Part shown: one piece after another, positions 63,684-64,000 of the stretch | How positions within the stretch are numbered: the stretch's first letter is position 1 | Layout of the letters: each line of letters starts with the position of its first letter | Origin: Skermanella mucosa | GTDB taxonomy: Bacteria; Pseudomonadota; Alphaproteobacteria; Azospirillales; Azospirillaceae | Length of the DNA: 64,000 nt | NCBI RefSeq assembly: GCF_016765655.2 | Contig: NZ_CP086106.1 | Location: 2,910,501 to 2,974,500 of the forward strand | Direction: 5' to 3' | The notes under the pieces: model-generated | What the model saw: the letters and a program-made list of their open reading frames with translations, nothing else | What the model was told of the DNA's origin: nothing | Database searches by the model: none | Program-made: the position numbers and the translations under genes

Positions 63684-64000
63684 ATGACTTTTCAGGACAT
63701 TCTTGTTCATGTGCGCCCCTACGGATCGATCGAACCCGTGGAGGTGGCCCTGCGGCTCGGCGGGCGGTTCGACGCCCGGGTAACGTGCCTTTATCCGTTG
63801 GAGGACGTTGCGCGCATGAGGGCGATCCTGACGGAGAACTCGGCGCCCTTGCAGACGCTGATCGATCGCGACTACGCCGCGGCCACGGAGGCGGAGCTGC
63901 GGATACGCTCCCTGGCGGAGCGCGAAGGCGTCGATCTGGCCTGGTGCGCGTACGAGGGCGAGGCCGCCGACCTGATCGCGATCGTCAGCCGCCTGCAGGA
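63684..64000 (+). CDS. Universal stress protein family (UspA), 3' end outside window
   Basis: This is the first 105 residues of a Usp-type protein: MTFQDILVHVRPYGSIEPVE, ALRLGGRFDARVTCLYPLED and a helical stretch ending in EGEAADLIAIVSRLQ. The fold pattern (strand-helix with a conserved Asp/His region near the start) suits UspA, probably a tandem-Usp protein of about 280 residues as often seen in alphaproteobacteria. The ATP-binding GxxG motif lies beyond the window, so nucleotide binding cannot be judged. Confidence 0.8.
   Translation, partial: MTFQDILVHVRPYGSIEPVEVALRLGGRFDARVTCLYPLEDVARMRAILTENSAPLQTLIDRDYAAATEAELRIRSLAEREGVDLAWCAYEGEAADLIAIVSRLQ

Noticed and set aside
63222-63710. 162-residue minus-strand frame near the right edge
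   Set aside because: No recognisable domain, irregular composition and overlap with the start of the universal stress protein gene; likely chance.

Overview
The window is high-G+C DNA with dense, overlapping operons. Gene content suggests an alphaproteobacterium, most like the Rhodospirillales/Azospirillum-Skermanella group. The signs are a Fur/Mur-type regulator lacking the usual C-terminal CxxC pairs, a HisKA_2 sensor kinase, a long che operon and a carnitine operon. The taxonomic call is an inference from gene content; no rRNA or tRNA gene was seen.

Layout. (1) 1-9.4 kb: the start of an acid-sugar (threonate/erythronate) catabolic pair (otnK-ltnD, minus strand); an iron-linked block DUF2218 - Fur box - DUF2325 - fur; an Ohr/OsmC peroxidase; and a four-gene ribose-type sugar ABC transporter ending in a clear terminator. 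(2) 9.5-16.1 kb: a secreted Vgb-like beta-propeller; an A+T-rich island (about 10.6-13.15 kb) in which a 1457-bp IS66-family element has split a PD-(D/E)XK-like gene; a Tat-signal SDR whose 3' end is echoed as a remnant on the far side of the island; a P19-like protein without a signal peptide; and an RTX-repeat protein. (3) 16.5-26 kb: an Ada N-domain remnant, a GntP permease, a complete L-carnitine operon (cdhC-cdhA-cdhB-caiX-hydrolase with convergent cdhR), a PliG-like lysozyme inhibitor, a CPBP membrane protein and endonuclease V.

(4) 26-38 kb: a non-flagellar-looking chemosensory operon: soluble MCP with two signalling tips, triple-CheW protein, CheB, HEAT protein, CheR, response regulator, CheA, STAS protein, response regulator, CheC and PAS-PAS-HisKA_2 kinase. 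Most junctions overlap by a few bases. (5) 38-41.3 kb: a decayed ECF sigma/anti-sigma pair followed by an intact paralogous pair.

(6) 41.4-61.6 kb: a near-complete type II secretion system broken into blocks (gspGHIJ; gspD-gspK on the other strand; prepilin peptidase-gspE-gspF; gspL-gspM-gspC/N-like). Interleaved with it are copper and haem oxidoreductase genes: PepSY and DUF2946 proteins, two multicopper-oxidase-like proteins with complementary incomplete copper motifs, a His-rich SCO copper chaperone and a large di-haem peroxidase. The oxidase-SCO-gspL/M/C genes form one co-directional run. The simplest reading is a T2SS dedicated to assembling and exporting a copper (and perhaps haem) oxidase. 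The most novel candidate in the window is the two-subunit split multicopper oxidase. (7) 62-64 kb: a secreted protein of unknown function and the start of a universal stress protein gene.
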